A stretch of 64,000 nucleotides of DNA, from positions 124,001 through 188,000 of the forward strand of contig JACRMR010000012.1 in the NCBI GenBank assembly GCA_016214895.1, read 5' to 3'. Positions 1 through 12,134 of the stretch are shown piece by piece. This DNA comes from a candidate division KSB1 bacterium. GTDB taxonomy: Bacteria > Electryoneota > RPQS01. The notes under the pieces were generated by a model that made no database searches, was not told where the DNA came from, and saw nothing but the letters and a program-made list of their open reading frames with translations. Every line of letters begins with the position of its first letter. Position 1 is the first letter of the stretch. Position numbers and translations under genes: made by a program.

Positions 1-1380
<1,380 letters not shown>

Positions 1381-1749
1381 GAAAATCTTTCCGCTTAAAC
1401 CGGTAGAACGATCAAATCGTCCCAAGCAGCTCTCAGCTATTTTCTAGTCACCCACGAACATTGATCAGAAAAACCGTGTCTGAAAAACTCCAAACACGAC
1501 TTTCTTACAAGTCGTTAGATTGATTTGTCTCTCGAGATTTAATTGCCCGTACATTCGTTAGCTGGGTAGCTAACGAAGTACACTTCCGATTGTCAAAGAT
1601 CACATGCCGGTTGTGCCCCGGCACTCACATCCCGCCATTTAAGAGACGGGAGGAGGTACGAAAAAAAATCGAAATGCAGAAAAACGAAAATCGAAAAATC
1701 CCGCGCCCCCAAACCCAACGGGCAGGGAACAACAACGCTCCAACCATCG
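1381..1749 (-). other. tRNA-Ala to 23S internal transcribed spacer with boxA-like site and hairpin
   Basis: This 369-base spacer has no gene. On the minus strand it carries TGATCTTTGACAA at 1590-1602, which resembles the rRNA antitermination boxA and matches the leader boxA (3777-3790) in its core TCTTTGACAA. Next to it, 1554-1577 is a perfect inverted repeat with a 10-bp stem and a GGGT loop, which extends by 4 more pairs across one bulged base (1549-1581). Inference: antitermination and processing signals for the 23S precursor. Confidence 0.7.
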
Positions 1750-1822
1750 TGGAGCGTATCGGGATCGAACCGATGACCTCCGGCTTGCAAAGCCGGCGCT
1801 CTCCCAGCTGAGCTAACGCCCC
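1750..1822 (-). tRNA. tRNA-Ala (anticodon TGC)
   Basis: The minus strand folds into a complete 73-nt cloverleaf: 7-bp acceptor GGGGCGT/ACGCTCC, D arm GCTC..GAGC, anticodon stem CCGGC/GCCGG around TTTGCAA, and T arm ATCGG-TTCGATC-CCGAT. The anticodon is TGC. The 3' CCA is not encoded. It lies in the 16S-23S spacer, the usual place for tRNA-Ala(TGC). Confidence 0.97.
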
Positions 1823-1861
1823 AATCTCAACACCGGGCGTTCGCATCGTGGCCGACAGGCG

Positions 1862-1882
1862 GACGATGCAATCGGCCCCTAC
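1862..1882. repeat. Dispersed repeat D copy inside the tRNA spacer
   Basis: The motif GATGCAATCGGCCCCTAC lies between tRNA-Ala and tRNA-Ile. Close matches occur at 18583-18604 and 21138-21158, with reverse-oriented partial matches at 6186-6202 and 20843-20860. It is therefore a dispersed short repeat, not an rRNA processing element as such. Confidence 0.6.
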
Positions 1883-1907
1883 GATGAGGGGTGCCGGTTG
1901 ATTTCCG

Positions 1908-1981
<74 letters not shown>

Positions 1982-2152
1982 AAAAAAATGCGGTTCGCGG
2001 CGCTTCCAATCCGGGCACACGCGTACGTGCGCCGCGGCGGAGTCGTCGCGCGATTCCGCAAGGGAAATATAGAAGAAGGGAAATGTGCGGCCGATCTAAA
2101 TGCGAACGTCTGTCGAAAGGCTTCGACCTCTTTGACCTCGCGGTCAAATACT

Positions 2153-3683
<1,531 letters not shown>

Positions 3684-3776
3684 AGTTTATACTTCAGAGA
3701 TTATTGTCCAACTAATTGATTCAAGGACCTTCCGACAAGTGTTGTTCGCCTTCTCGTCGGACACGCACATTTCCTT

Positions 3777-3790
3777 CTTGTCAAAGAGCA
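3777..3790 (-). promoter_or_regulatory. boxA antitermination site in rRNA leader
   Basis: The minus strand reads TGCTCTTTGACAAG, one base from the E. coli rrn boxA core TGCTCTTTAACAA. It lies about 95 nt upstream of 16S in the transcribed leader. Family knowledge: NusB/NusE bind boxA RNA and make the elongation complex resistant to Rho. A second copy with the same core lies in the 23S spacer at 1590-1602. Confidence 0.75.
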
Positions 3791-3879
3791 AAAGCAGCCT
3801 TCATCGGCGACAAACCAAAAATCCTCGCCGCCGACGCGGCTACCGGCTGGTGACCCAGCCATTCCGTTTTAGGAAGCCT

Positions 3880-3908
3880 AATTTAGGCTTTTGCACGCAG
3901 ACTGTCAA
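3880..3908 (-). promoter_or_regulatory. rRNA operon sigma70 promoter
   Basis: Minus-strand -35 TTGACA at 3903-3908, a spacer of exactly 17, and -10 TAAATT at 3880-3885. The expected start point is near 3873, giving a leader of about 190 nt before 16S. The consensus -35 and the position make this the operon's main promoter. Confidence 0.8.
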
Positions 3909-4101
3909 GCCCTTTTCCAACCGTTTCAACCCCCCGGCTAAACCTTCTTCACCAACTATTCATAGCATTGAAACACATTAACTCCATATTTTAAATAACT
4001 TACATGAACAACTCGCCCTGTCATCAAGAGAGGCATGGGTCAGAAACACTCAATCCTGAAGAGGCCACTTCAACCAATTACGTCTCCACTTCGCCCGAAT
4101 C

Positions 4102-6018
4102 TCACTTCAACAACAGAAGCTTTTCCGTCCGCACGCCGAACTGGCTGGACAACTGTGCAAAGTACACCCCCGATGCGTATTCGATGAAATTCAGTGAAAT
4201 CCGGTGAGTACCGGCCGGTAAAAGCTCGGTGGTCAAGGTTTCCAGTTCGCGGCCAGAAATATCAAACAATCGCAGGTCCACCGCTCCGGCGGACGGCAAC
4301 GAATATTCGAGATTCGTCGTCGAGTTGAACGGATTAGGGTAGGCGGAAAGGCCGTAGGACGAAGGCGGCGAGACAAAGTGCCCGTCACTGCCCGAGCAGG
4401 TCTGCACGTCCAGCGACGTGATTTCCGTGGTGACCGTGTCCGTTCCGAGTACCCAGTGGAGGTAATACGGCCCGGCGTTGATCGGAAATCCCATCAGACA
4501 GTGGGTGTAGCCGAGGCTAACCAGCAGCGTGTCACCGGGCGGAATCGACTGGCCCAGATCTTCCCAATAGTCGAAGAACTGGCCGCCGTCATCCGGGACG
4601 ATGTCGATGATCAACGTGTCCAGTGTCGCCGGCGCGTAACCGTGGTTCCACACACGAATCTGGATTGTCACCGAATCGACGCAGAAACAGATCCGTTCGT
4701 CGTAACCCGCAAGCGAATCCGCTCCCGGCAATGCAGTCGTCGGCAAATCCAGCCACGCTACGTACGCATCGCCGCCATTGCCAAACACATTGGCGTGCAC
4801 GTGCTTGCCCGCGGCAATCAGAAACTCGCCGTCCGCGCTAAGATCCAGCGAGAAGCAGGAGCCGGGCAAATCGAGCTCAAAGTACGGCTCGGGAACCCAG
4901 CGGTTGAACACCACCGCTTCACCATTCTGCTCGCCCTGATCGCCCCACGATCCCACGACAAACCAATTCCCATCCTCCGAGACGTCCGCATCGATGGGCA
5001 AGTCTTGATAGCCGGTCCCCTGCCGGTATTGATAGGACCAGAGCGGCTGACCGGTCTGCAGATCATGAACGCGAATGTAGTTCCGATCATAGGTCTGGGC
5101 ATACCAGCAGCTCACCCCGTAGGTCGTATCGGGCGAAATCAGGAGTTGACCGCAGAAGCGCATGTTCAAACCGGAACTCCAGCGCTGGACATAATGCTCC
5201 CCATCCCATTGGCGACAGCGCACGGCCTGGAATCCAGTCAGCAGCCAATTGCCGTCCGCCGACATCGCCAGACCGTCGGTGGACGCATCGATCTGCACGA
5301 CATCGCGCGCCGTACTCGAATCGCGCCAGACCACATGAATAAAATTGTCCGCCGTGGCCGCGATCAAGGCGCCGTCAAAGCTCACGGACATGGCCCGCGC
5401 GGAAACGCCCTGTCCCGCTTCCACAAGATAAGCACACAGTGGATTGGAATCCTGTGCCGCTACGTCCCACGCGAAAATATACGGCGGCTGCTGATCGAGC
5501 TGACCGAAGAACAGCGCGAGCGTGCTGCCGTCATTCGAGAACTGCAAACAGCGCGTCCCGCCGACGTAGCCGTAGCCGAGGTTGTACTGCCACAACGGCT
5601 CCGGAAGGTCGTCGCGCATGAAATAGAGCGTGTTGAAGTTCGCGGCGTCTCGGTCAATCGCCGCCCAGTACGGACCATCGGGTTGCGAGGCAACTTCCCA
5701 TTCCAACCCTTCCAGTGCTAACACCGGTGTCCCGTCGCCATCGACCAGATACTGCGCCGCCTCACGCGGAGCATTTTGTCCCGACCCGGTGTAACAGTAG
5801 AGCGAGTCCGTGATCGACGTCGAATTAAAGATCCCCGTCGCCAGATTCCGCGACCAGAATACCGAAGGGTCGTCAACCGTTACGCGGACCGGGCCGCGGG
5901 CGAACTCCCCGGCATAGGATTCGATGAACAGCCCCCGCTCAGTCGTCACGGCACGGGTGGCGGCGGCAAAGGTGGAGGTGGCGCAAAACAGGGTAAGCAA
6001 TGCAAGTCGCAACGGCAT
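4102..6018 (-). CDS. Exported beta-propeller protein with T9SS C-terminal sorting domain
   Basis: A 638-residue secreted protein of unknown role. Residues 1-19 form a signal peptide (MPLRLALLTLFCATSTFA). Residues about 40-430 are repeated WD40/YVTN-like blades (SADG motifs followed by hydrophobic strands). Residues about 440-545 look like an Ig-like/CARDB module. The last 85 residues are a T9SS type A sorting domain with AYPNPFNST and the tail KLLLLK. The ATG at 6018 is preferred over the in-frame upstream extension because a signal peptide follows directly and GAGG lies 10 nt upstream. Family knowledge: such tails direct export through the Por/T9SS machinery. The long opposite-strand frame at 4378-5721 is its shadow. 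Confidence 0.88.
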   Translation of the reverse strand: MPLRLALLTLFCATSTFAAATRAVTTERGLFIESYAGEFARGPVRVTVDDPSVFWSRNLATGIFNSTSITDSLYCYTGSGQNAPREAAQYLVDGDGTPVLALEGLEWEVASQPDGPYWAAIDRDAANFNTLYFMRDDLPEPLWQYNLGYGYVGGTRCLQFSNDGSTLALFFGQLDQQPPYIFAWDVAAQDSNPLCAYLVEAGQGVSARAMSVSFDGALIAATADNFIHVVWRDSSTARDVVQIDASTDGLAMSADGNWLLTGFQAVRCRQWDGEHYVQRWSSGLNMRFCGQLLISPDTTYGVSCWYAQTYDRNYIRVHDLQTGQPLWSYQYRQGTGYQDLPIDADVSEDGNWFVVGSWGDQGEQNGEAVVFNRWVPEPYFELDLPGSCFSLDLSADGEFLIAAGKHVHANVFGNGGDAYVAWLDLPTTALPGADSLAGYDERICFCVDSVTIQIRVWNHGYAPATLDTLIIDIVPDDGGQFFDYWEDLGQSIPPGDTLLVSLGYTHCLMGFPINAGPYYLHWVLGTDTVTTEITSLDVQTCSGSDGHFVSPPSSYGLSAYPNPFNSTTNLEYSLPSAGAVDLRLFDISGRELETLTTELLPAGTHRISLNFIEYASGVYFAQLSSQFGVRTEKLLLLK

Positions 6019-6634
6019 GACAGGATGTCCTCGGACAGAATGGCGTAGCTTAAGAAATATACGGCGGTAGCGTGGGAATGTCAAGGCAGAAGGGACAAGG
6101 AACAGTGAATTGTCCGACTCCCCTCCGCTGCAGCGGGGGGGCGGGTGGGGAAGCCGGGAGGGATGAAGGATGAAAGCCCGATGGTGGGGCAGATTGCATC
6201 GCACGCGTGTACCGATAGATGAGAGATAATCGATGAAGCCGAATCGCCGCGCATCTGCGCGCGGCTGCGGAAGTCCGTCATCCTGACACAAGTCTTCGCA
6301 GCGGAAGGACCACCGAGAGTACATTCGCGGTGGCCTGACTTCGTAGGGTCGCACGGCAGTGCGACTTAGTCCGACCCTTTTCGCCGAAGCAGGTTAGCGC
6401 TCGATTCCCAAGTACCACGCGAACGAGTTCGCGCGCGGAACCCGTCCGGAAACCGTTGAAGTTGCGCGTCCTTGGCGGCACATGTCTGCATGTGCCCCAT
6501 CGGGCGAAAAGCCCCGCGTTCGACGGGCCCTGTGCCGTCGTTCGCGGTCGCGGGTCTCCAGACCCTCGAACTTACGATTCGCAACGACGATGGCGCGAGT
6601 ATTCGCGGAATCCTCCTGATAATGTTCTTCGCGC
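6019..6634. other. Gene-free interval with dispersed repeats
   Basis: These 616 bases between two minus-strand exported proteins hold no convincing gene. They contain a repeat D copy (6186-6202), a GC-rich palindrome around 6121-6141 (CCGCTGCAGCGG core with C/G runs) and a half unit of hairpin repeat A (6471-6498). Short reading frames here are repeat translations and lack start signals. Confidence 0.6.
6471..6498. repeat. Hairpin repeat A, single left arm
   Basis: CTTGGCG followed by the hairpin GGCACATG-TCTG-CATGTGCC and CC. It is identical to the left arm of the complete repeat A units at 18283, 18456 and 20428, but no right arm follows within 120 bases. It is a solitary arm of a BIME-like dispersed element. 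Confidence 0.75.
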
Positions 6635-8320
6635 CTAACGCACCAGCAGGATTCGCCGAGTGGTAGGTGCAATTACGGGTTCTATATTCGATCGAAAGGT
6701 GACGTAGTAGTTGCCAGTGGCTTCGTGCCGCGCATCCCAGGACCAGCGAAGGTCATTGCCGGTTAGCAGTGGACTGACGGTGATGATTCGCCCCAGAACA
6801 TCGTAGATGACAATGTTCACGGGGTCTCTGCGGTCACGCCTTAGGGCAATGGAGATCGTGCTGTTGAACGGATTCGGATAAGCGACGAGTTGCATCGATT
6901 CCACCAAGGCTGGAGCTTCACGGCCGACAGCTAATCGTGGTCCAAGACTGCCATCGGGATTCACGTTATAAAATTCAAAGCCGAGATCAAAGCTTGCCAC
7001 ACCGATTAATCGGTGGTCGGCAGTGACAAGGTACCGTGGCATACTTAGCGGCGAATCCGAGACAAGTGCTGTCGTCGGCTCGGACCAAGCGAGTTCCAGT
7101 TCCGGTGTGTAGCGCCGGATCACGATACTCGTGCCCCCCCCAGACGTCTCATACGAGTGACCATATCCGCCACCAATGCCATCGCCGAGGTGGATCCAAT
7201 CATACAGTGACCCAGCACTGACGGCGATAAGTTGAGCGTCACGATTGTAGCGCTCGACCTGGTAAGCTTCGTAGGGCACGATAATTCTGTTAAACAAGAA
7301 TCCGCCCTGCCCGTCCGGCACGAACTGTTCGCCGCCAATCTGACTGCTGTCATCTTGCCCGAGGCGCACGCCATACTCCGGCCACAGATCTGCTCCGCTG
7401 GTGTCGTTGAGAAAAAGGCGATAGCCGCGCTGGCCGTTGATGTCGCCGTAAAGGCTGTCAGCGAGAGAGAACAACCGTCCGGGTTCGAGGAGGAAAGCTA
7501 TGCCGCTGTAGTAACCAACTTGACGAACCCGTCGCCCCTCCGGTGCCCAAAGGGCATTCCCACCCACATCCATGTGTTGCCAAATCGCTCCGCCTGGAGG
7601 GTCTGGCCACTCGGACGGACCCATCCACTCGACTATTGCACTTCCGTACCCGTCTTGAACGGGATGGCCGCCGCCCCGATGCGAGATGTGATATCCGGGC
7701 CAGTTGTAGCGCCAGATTCCCGAGTTGCTTAGGTGGTTGTAGAAGTAGTCCTGCAAGTCCCCTGAACGGCCCGTCAAATGAACGCCTCCCTGCTGATCGG
7801 AAACCCGCTCCGCACCGTCAAAGTGGAGCGTCGTGTCCGTCACCATGATTCTGCCAAACCCGGCGACTCCGACAGTATCGTACTTAACCACCGCAATGCC
7901 GTCGTAAGTGAAATCTCCGTTCTCGCGGTCGCCGATGGCGATCACGGTCCCAGGGAGCGACGGCACCAGCTTCACCGACCAGTTCCAGTGCGGAAACGGC
8001 TCGAACTCCTGCAGGTGCTCGTACAGACCGAACGTGGACATGGTCTGGTAGCCGTCGGCGTTGATATGGCCGACATAGTAATCGCCCGGTCCGATCGCGA
8101 AGGTGAAGAAAGCTCCACCCAAGCCGTCCGTGCAGAAGTCCAAGTTAACCCCGGCGGGCCATTCGTAGAAGATATGCGCCGCCGGATCGCTCCTCCACTG
8201 TGCCGGTGCAGCCAGAGGCATGACCATCACCCACAAAAACAAAAAACACCTCGCCGCAGAGCGCAGCAAGGTGTTGAGGAATCGGATCCGGTGGAGGTTC
8301 GGCATGAGCGGGAACAGCAC
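6635..8320 (-). CDS. Exported protein with T9SS C-terminal sorting domain
   Basis: A 561-residue protein of unknown function. It has an N-terminal hydrophobic signal segment (residues about 25-40, FLFLWVMVMPLAAPAQ), a long beta-rich central region with repeated DGxGG turns, and a sorting domain over the last 85 residues (AYPNPFNST, then YDVLGR, ending LLVR). The chosen start is GTG 8320, which has GAGG 8 nt upstream; ATG 8305 is an alternative without a clear ribosome site. It lies head-to-tail with the exported propeller protein at 4102. Inference: surface-anchored or released T9SS cargo. No catalytic motif was recognised. Confidence 0.82.
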   Translation of the reverse strand: MLFPLMPNLHRIRFLNTLLRSAARCFLFLWVMVMPLAAPAQWRSDPAAHIFYEWPAGVNLDFCTDGLGGAFFTFAIGPGDYYVGHINADGYQTMSTFGLYEHLQEFEPFPHWNWSVKLVPSLPGTVIAIGDRENGDFTYDGIAVVKYDTVGVAGFGRIMVTDTTLHFDGAERVSDQQGGVHLTGRSGDLQDYFYNHLSNSGIWRYNWPGYHISHRGGGHPVQDGYGSAIVEWMGPSEWPDPPGGAIWQHMDVGGNALWAPEGRRVRQVGYYSGIAFLLEPGRLFSLADSLYGDINGQRGYRLFLNDTSGADLWPEYGVRLGQDDSSQIGGEQFVPDGQGGFLFNRIIVPYEAYQVERYNRDAQLIAVSAGSLYDWIHLGDGIGGGYGHSYETSGGGTSIVIRRYTPELELAWSEPTTALVSDSPLSMPRYLVTADHRLIGVASFDLGFEFYNVNPDGSLGPRLAVGREAPALVESMQLVAYPNPFNSTISIALRRDRRDPVNIVIYDVLGRIITVSPLLTGNDLRWSWDARHEATGNYYVTFRSNIEPVIAPTTRRILLVR

Positions 8321-8535
8321 GGTTAGGGCCTCAAGCTTGCGAGCGGGACAGACCTGAATCTACTGCGCAAAACCGGTAATGTCAAGCACCGGAATGGCCC
8401 GACCGCGCCGTCGTGCTCCATGACAAGCCGGACCACCACGCAGGGTGGTCTCTACCCCCCCTGCCGGTCCCGGGACGCATCGGATTGTGCCCCAGATCCC
8501 TGTTCCTTGCAACTCAGTGGCGGAATCGCTAACTT

Positions 8536-9399
8536 ATGGCCATGTTATTGCTTATCCTACTCTTGCTGCTCCCCGCGCTGACACTGGGGAGCGAACTGAT
8601 CCTGCAACCGGAGAACACCCGCGTCATGGCCATGGGCGGTTCCTTCGTAGCCCTCGCCGACGACCCGCAGGCGGGCTTCCTGAACCCCGCCGGGATCGGT
8701 CTGCAAACCAGCATGGGGTACGATCTGCATTTCACTACGGCCACCCAGCGCGGAACCGATTTCATGACGGCGGCGATGGTCAATCCCGGAACTGATCGCG
8801 GCAGCCGCTTCGGCACCGGAATCTGGGCGCAGGGGCTGGTGCGACAGGGAGAATGCAAGTGGACCGTGCCCTACGCCGGCATGGCTGCCAGTCCAGCGGG
8901 CGGGCTGAATCTCGGGATGGTATTCCGGTTCCCGGTGAACTCCGGCGGAAACGATTGCCCCGAAGTCTCACGCCTGGCGGTCGCCGATGTCAGCGTGCTG
9001 CAAAACTTCGGCGGCTATCAACTTGGTGCGCAGATCGAACGCGCCGTCGGCGGCGCCGGCGATCTGATTCCGCGACGGTTGCGCGCGGGCACCGGATACC
9101 GGCATGAGAGCGGAGTCGCCGTTGCCTATGAATGGCGCAGCGATCCGCTCCAACAAAGTTGGAAATTCCGGCATACCTCGTCGCACATCGGCGCGGATCT
9201 TGAGGTCGGAAACTACGCTGCGTTGCGCGGCGGTTACATCTGGGACAACGTGCATCGTGTTACGTTCGGCCTTGCCATCGGGACGCTCACGGAGGGCTGG
9301 CGCGTTGAAGCAGGCTGGGATGCACCGACGGCTGGGACGGGATTGACCCGCTGGTCGGCGGGATTGGTCTATCGGTACGGAAAGCGAGGCGGACGATGA
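8536..9399 (+). CDS. PorV/PorQ-like outer-membrane beta-barrel protein
   Basis: A 287-residue predicted outer-membrane barrel. A short signal peptide (residues 1-18, leucine-rich) is followed by MAMGGSFVALADDPQAGFLNPAGI. This aromatic-poor Gly-Ala-Asp-Pro-Asn-Pro-Ala-Gly pattern typifies the PorV/PorQ/UPF0164 branch of the FadL-like barrels. The remainder alternates hydrophobic and polar residues and ends in an aromatic strand (GLVYRYGKR). Known PorV shuttles T9SS cargo to the attachment complex, and the gene overlaps the subtilisin-like cargo gene by 4 bases (ATGA). Inference: a T9SS accessory barrel dedicated to or co-expressed with that protease. Paralogues of this family are common, so the exact role is open. 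Confidence 0.8.
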   Translation: MAMLLLILLLLLPALTLGSELILQPENTRVMAMGGSFVALADDPQAGFLNPAGIGLQTSMGYDLHFTTATQRGTDFMTAAMVNPGTDRGSRFGTGIWAQGLVRQGECKWTVPYAGMAASPAGGLNLGMVFRFPVNSGGNDCPEVSRLAVADVSVLQNFGGYQLGAQIERAVGGAGDLIPRRLRAGTGYRHESGVAVAYEWRSDPLQQSWKFRHTSSHIGADLEVGNYAALRGGYIWDNVHRVTFGLAIGTLTEGWRVEAGWDAPTAGTGLTRWSAGLVYRYGKRGGR

Positions 9400-11057
9400 T
9401 CCGGCTCCTGTTACTGCTCAGCCTCCTCGGTGTCGTGTCCGCTCCGGCGCGCACCGCCTTAAGCGAACCGGTGCGAGCGCGAGTTTGGGTGTTTTTCGTC
9501 GATAAACAACTTGACGGTGCGTTGCGCGGGCGCGCCATCGACGCTTGTGAGCGGAGTCTCACGCCGAAAGCGCGCGAACGACGCATTCGCAATCACGTGC
9601 CGCTCGCGGACGCCTGCGATCTGCCCGTGTGCGCGGATTACCTGCGGCAGGTCGAAGCTCAAGGAGTCCGGCTCAGACATGTCAGCAAATGGCTGAACGC
9701 GGTGAGCTGCGAAGCGACTCCGGTGCAGATTTCACAGCTGATGCAACTTCCGTTCGTCGATCGCGTGGAGGCTTTTCGCTTGCGGCCTGAGGCACACCCG
9801 CTGGAATCCGAGCGGCAACAGCGGCAGCCGCTGGATGTGCCGAATTATGGCTTCTCCGATTGGCAAAACATGCTCTGCGGTGTCCCCGAAATGCACGGAC
9901 GCGGGTTGACAGGCCAGGGTGTACTCATGTGCTTCCTCGATACCGGATGCATGCTCGCGCATGAGTCACTGCAGGACTTGAATGTTGTCGCCACGCGTGA
10001 TTTTGTTTTCAACGATGCAAATGTCGGCGACGAACCCGGTCTCGATACCGCCGGACAACAGAACCACGGCACCGCGACGCTCAGCACGGCCGTGGGATTT
10101 CGTGACAGCCTGCTGGTGGGTCCGGCCTACGGGGCGAGTGTGATGATCGCAAAGACGGAGTGGATCGCCGACGAGATTCGATCGGAGGAGGACAACTACG
10201 TGGCCGCGCTCGAGTGGGCGGACAGCATGGGCGCGGACTTGACATCATCAAGTCTCGGCTACATTCTCTGGTACGAGAACGACGACCTGGACGGCCGCAC
10301 CGCCGTGACCTCGCAGGCCGCCGTGATCGCCGCACGCCACGGCATTCTGGTCGTCACCTCCGCCGGAAACAACCGGGCACGCGAATGGTTCTACGTGGGG
10401 ACGCCCGCCGATGCCGACTCGATTCTGGCCGTGGGCGCGGTGGATAGCTTCGGCGTGCTGGCGGCGTTTTCATCCGGCGGGCCGACCGCCGATGGACGCA
10501 CCAAGCCTGACGTCTGCGCGATGGGACTGGATGTGTTTTGTGCCTCGGCGGAAGCCGTGGATCGCTACTTCTTCATCAGCGGCACGTCGCTCTCCGCGCC
10601 GATTGCGGCCGGAGTGGCGGCGCTGATCTTTGAGGCGCATCCCGATTGGACGGCGCAGCAAGTACGCGAGGCAATGAAAGCCACGGCATCCAATGCCACG
10701 ACCCCGGACAATGAACTCGGCTGGGGAATTGTGAACGGTCCGGCGGCTCTCGACTACAATGTCGCCGCGGATCGCCCACCGGCCATGACGCCGCACTCCC
10801 CCGCTCTGCTTACCGCCTATCCGAACCCGGTTAATGGCGAGGTCACGGTTCAGCTCACCCTGCAACGCGCGACGAGTGGGACGTTGGCGATCTATGATCT
10901 GCTCGGCAGACGTATATTCGAGACGCAAAGGAGAGACTGGCCGCCGGGAGTTCGGCGCGAGCGCATCGACGCCGGCACGCTGACGAGTGGGGCGCTGTTC
11001 GCACGCTTCAGCTCAACCGACGGAGACGTCGTGACGCGGATTGTGGTGCTGAAATAG
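9396..11057 (+). CDS. Subtilisin-like serine protease (S8) with T9SS sorting domain
   Basis: A 553-residue secreted protease. Signal peptide (1-17), a propeptide-like region (about 25-140), then the S8 catalytic domain with Asp182 (CFLDTGC), His224 (QNHGTAT), the oxyanion Asn in TSAGNN (about 325) and Ser398 (SGTSLSAP). All triad motifs are intact, so it should be active. The C-terminus (about 470-553) is a sorting domain with AYPNPVNG and the tail RIVVLK. The start codon overlaps the PorV-like gene by 4 bases, so the two are translationally coupled. Inference: protein-degrading surface or extracellular enzyme exported by T9SS. It converges with the dehydrogenase at 11060 with only 2 bases between. 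Confidence 0.93.
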   Translation: MIRLLLLLSLLGVVSAPARTALSEPVRARVWVFFVDKQLDGALRGRAIDACERSLTPKARERRIRNHVPLADACDLPVCADYLRQVEAQGVRLRHVSKWLNAVSCEATPVQISQLMQLPFVDRVEAFRLRPEAHPLESERQQRQPLDVPNYGFSDWQNMLCGVPEMHGRGLTGQGVLMCFLDTGCMLAHESLQDLNVVATRDFVFNDANVGDEPGLDTAGQQNHGTATLSTAVGFRDSLLVGPAYGASVMIAKTEWIADEIRSEEDNYVAALEWADSMGADLTSSSLGYILWYENDDLDGRTAVTSQAAVIAARHGILVVTSAGNNRAREWFYVGTPADADSILAVGAVDSFGVLAAFSSGGPTADGRTKPDVCAMGLDVFCASAEAVDRYFFISGTSLSAPIAAGVAALIFEAHPDWTAQQVREAMKATASNATTPDNELGWGIVNGPAALDYNVAADRPPAMTPHSPALLTAYPNPVNGEVTVQLTLQRATSGTLAIYDLLGRRIFETQRRDWPPGVRRERIDAGTLTSGALFARFSSTDGDVVTRIVVLK

Positions 11058-11059
11058 AT

Positions 11060-12055
11060 TCAGTAACCGCGCTGTTTGTCCACCACGAATTGCAGCGGCT
11101 CGCCCGCGATGTACGCACGGAGATTGGCGAGAAACAGCGCGTTCACGTCCTGCGAGTAACTCGGGAAGTTCCCGGACACGTGTGGCGCGAGGAAGGCATT
11201 GGCCAGATTGAAGAGCGGGGACTCCGGCGGAAGCGGCTCGGTATCAAATACATCGAGCGCGGCGTAACCCAAGTTGCCGGAATTCAAGGCCGCGATCAGA
11301 GCAGGCTCGTCAACGATCCTCCCGCGCGCGATATTCACCAGCAGCGAGCCGGGCCGTATGCACGACAGAAACCCGCCGTCGATCAGCCCGCGAGTCCGTT
11401 CCGTCAGCGGCAGCGCGACGACGACAACGTCGCAACGCGGCAGAAGCGACGGCAGCGAATCCGGAGCGTGCACCGGGATGGCGGCCTGCCGCGCGGTGGT
11501 CGCGACCGCCTCGCACTCCAGCCCCACCGCGTGCAGCAGCGCGGCCACCGATTTTCCGACCTCGCCATAGCCCAGGACCAACGCGCGACGACCGCGCAGC
11601 AGAAAGCGCGATCGCTGAACCTGATCCTTGTGCCCCTTCCAGTCGCGGTCGTGTCGCCACTGCTCGATCTCGGAAAACCGTTGACTCAAGTAGAATAGCG
11701 CGGCGAGTGTCCATTCGGCCATGAACGCGCCATGCACGCCTCGTGAGTTGGTCACGATGATCTCACTGGCGACAACCTCTGGCGTTAACACGTGTTCCGT
11801 CCCCGCACCGCTCAGATGCAGCCAACGGAGCCGCGGCGCGGCTGCGAACAGCTCCGGCGGAAACTTCCACGTCAACATGATTTCGGCGGCGGCCAGCGCA
11901 AGCACCGCCTCCGCATCGTCCCGGGGAAACAGCAGCTGATGCGGCCGCGCGCCAAGCAGCCGGGCGACCCCGGCCCTGAGCTCGGACTGACGATCCGGAT
12001 TCTGTGTAGAAAAGGAGACGATGGTTATCGCCTCCTTCTTCATATTCTCACTCAT
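11060..12055 (-). CDS. D-isomer specific 2-hydroxyacid dehydrogenase family protein
   Basis: A 331-residue cytoplasmic NAD(P)-dependent oxidoreductase. The cofactor fold has LVLGYGEVGKSV (GxGxxG, about residue 140). The catalytic Arg is in NIARGRIVDEPAL, the Glu in FDTEPLPPESPLF and the His in LAPHVSGN, the standard Arg-Glu-His set. The substrate cannot be named; relatives act on glyoxylate, hydroxypyruvate or phosphoglycerate. The start at 12055 (MSENMKK) fits the family's usual 310-330 residues; ATG 12043 is also possible, and the upstream extension has no support. Divergent from the MFS gene, with 161 bases between starts. Confidence 0.88.
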   Translation of the reverse strand: MSENMKKEAITIVSFSTQNPDRQSELRAGVARLLGARPHQLLFPRDDAEAVLALAAAEIMLTWKFPPELFAAAPRLRWLHLSGAGTEHVLTPEVVASEIIVTNSRGVHGAFMAEWTLAALFYLSQRFSEIEQWRHDRDWKGHKDQVQRSRFLLRGRRALVLGYGEVGKSVAALLHAVGLECEAVATTARQAAIPVHAPDSLPSLLPRCDVVVVALPLTERTRGLIDGGFLSCIRPGSLLVNIARGRIVDEPALIAALNSGNLGYAALDVFDTEPLPPESPLFNLANAFLAPHVSGNFPSYSQDVNALFLANLRAYIAGEPLQFVVDKQRGY

Positions 12056-12134
12056 GGCATATCGTGCGTGGATTGAAGTATCGCATGAACCGATCTTGAA
12101 ACAGCATTTGCCGCCACTTTCGGCGAGGCAAGGC

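Larger units (their letters stand above)
3684..4101 (-). other. rRNA operon promoter and leader region
   Basis: These 418 bases between the T9SS protein at 4102 and 16S contain no gene. They hold the rrn promoter at 3880-3908, a transcribed leader of about 190 nt and a boxA at 3777-3790. Upstream of the promoter (3940-4100) the DNA is AT-richer, with no further structure that I can support. Confidence 0.7.

Noticed and set aside
4378-5721. 447-residue plus-strand open frame
   Set aside because: Antisense shadow of the exported propeller protein; Arg/Val-rich, no domain, no ribosome site.
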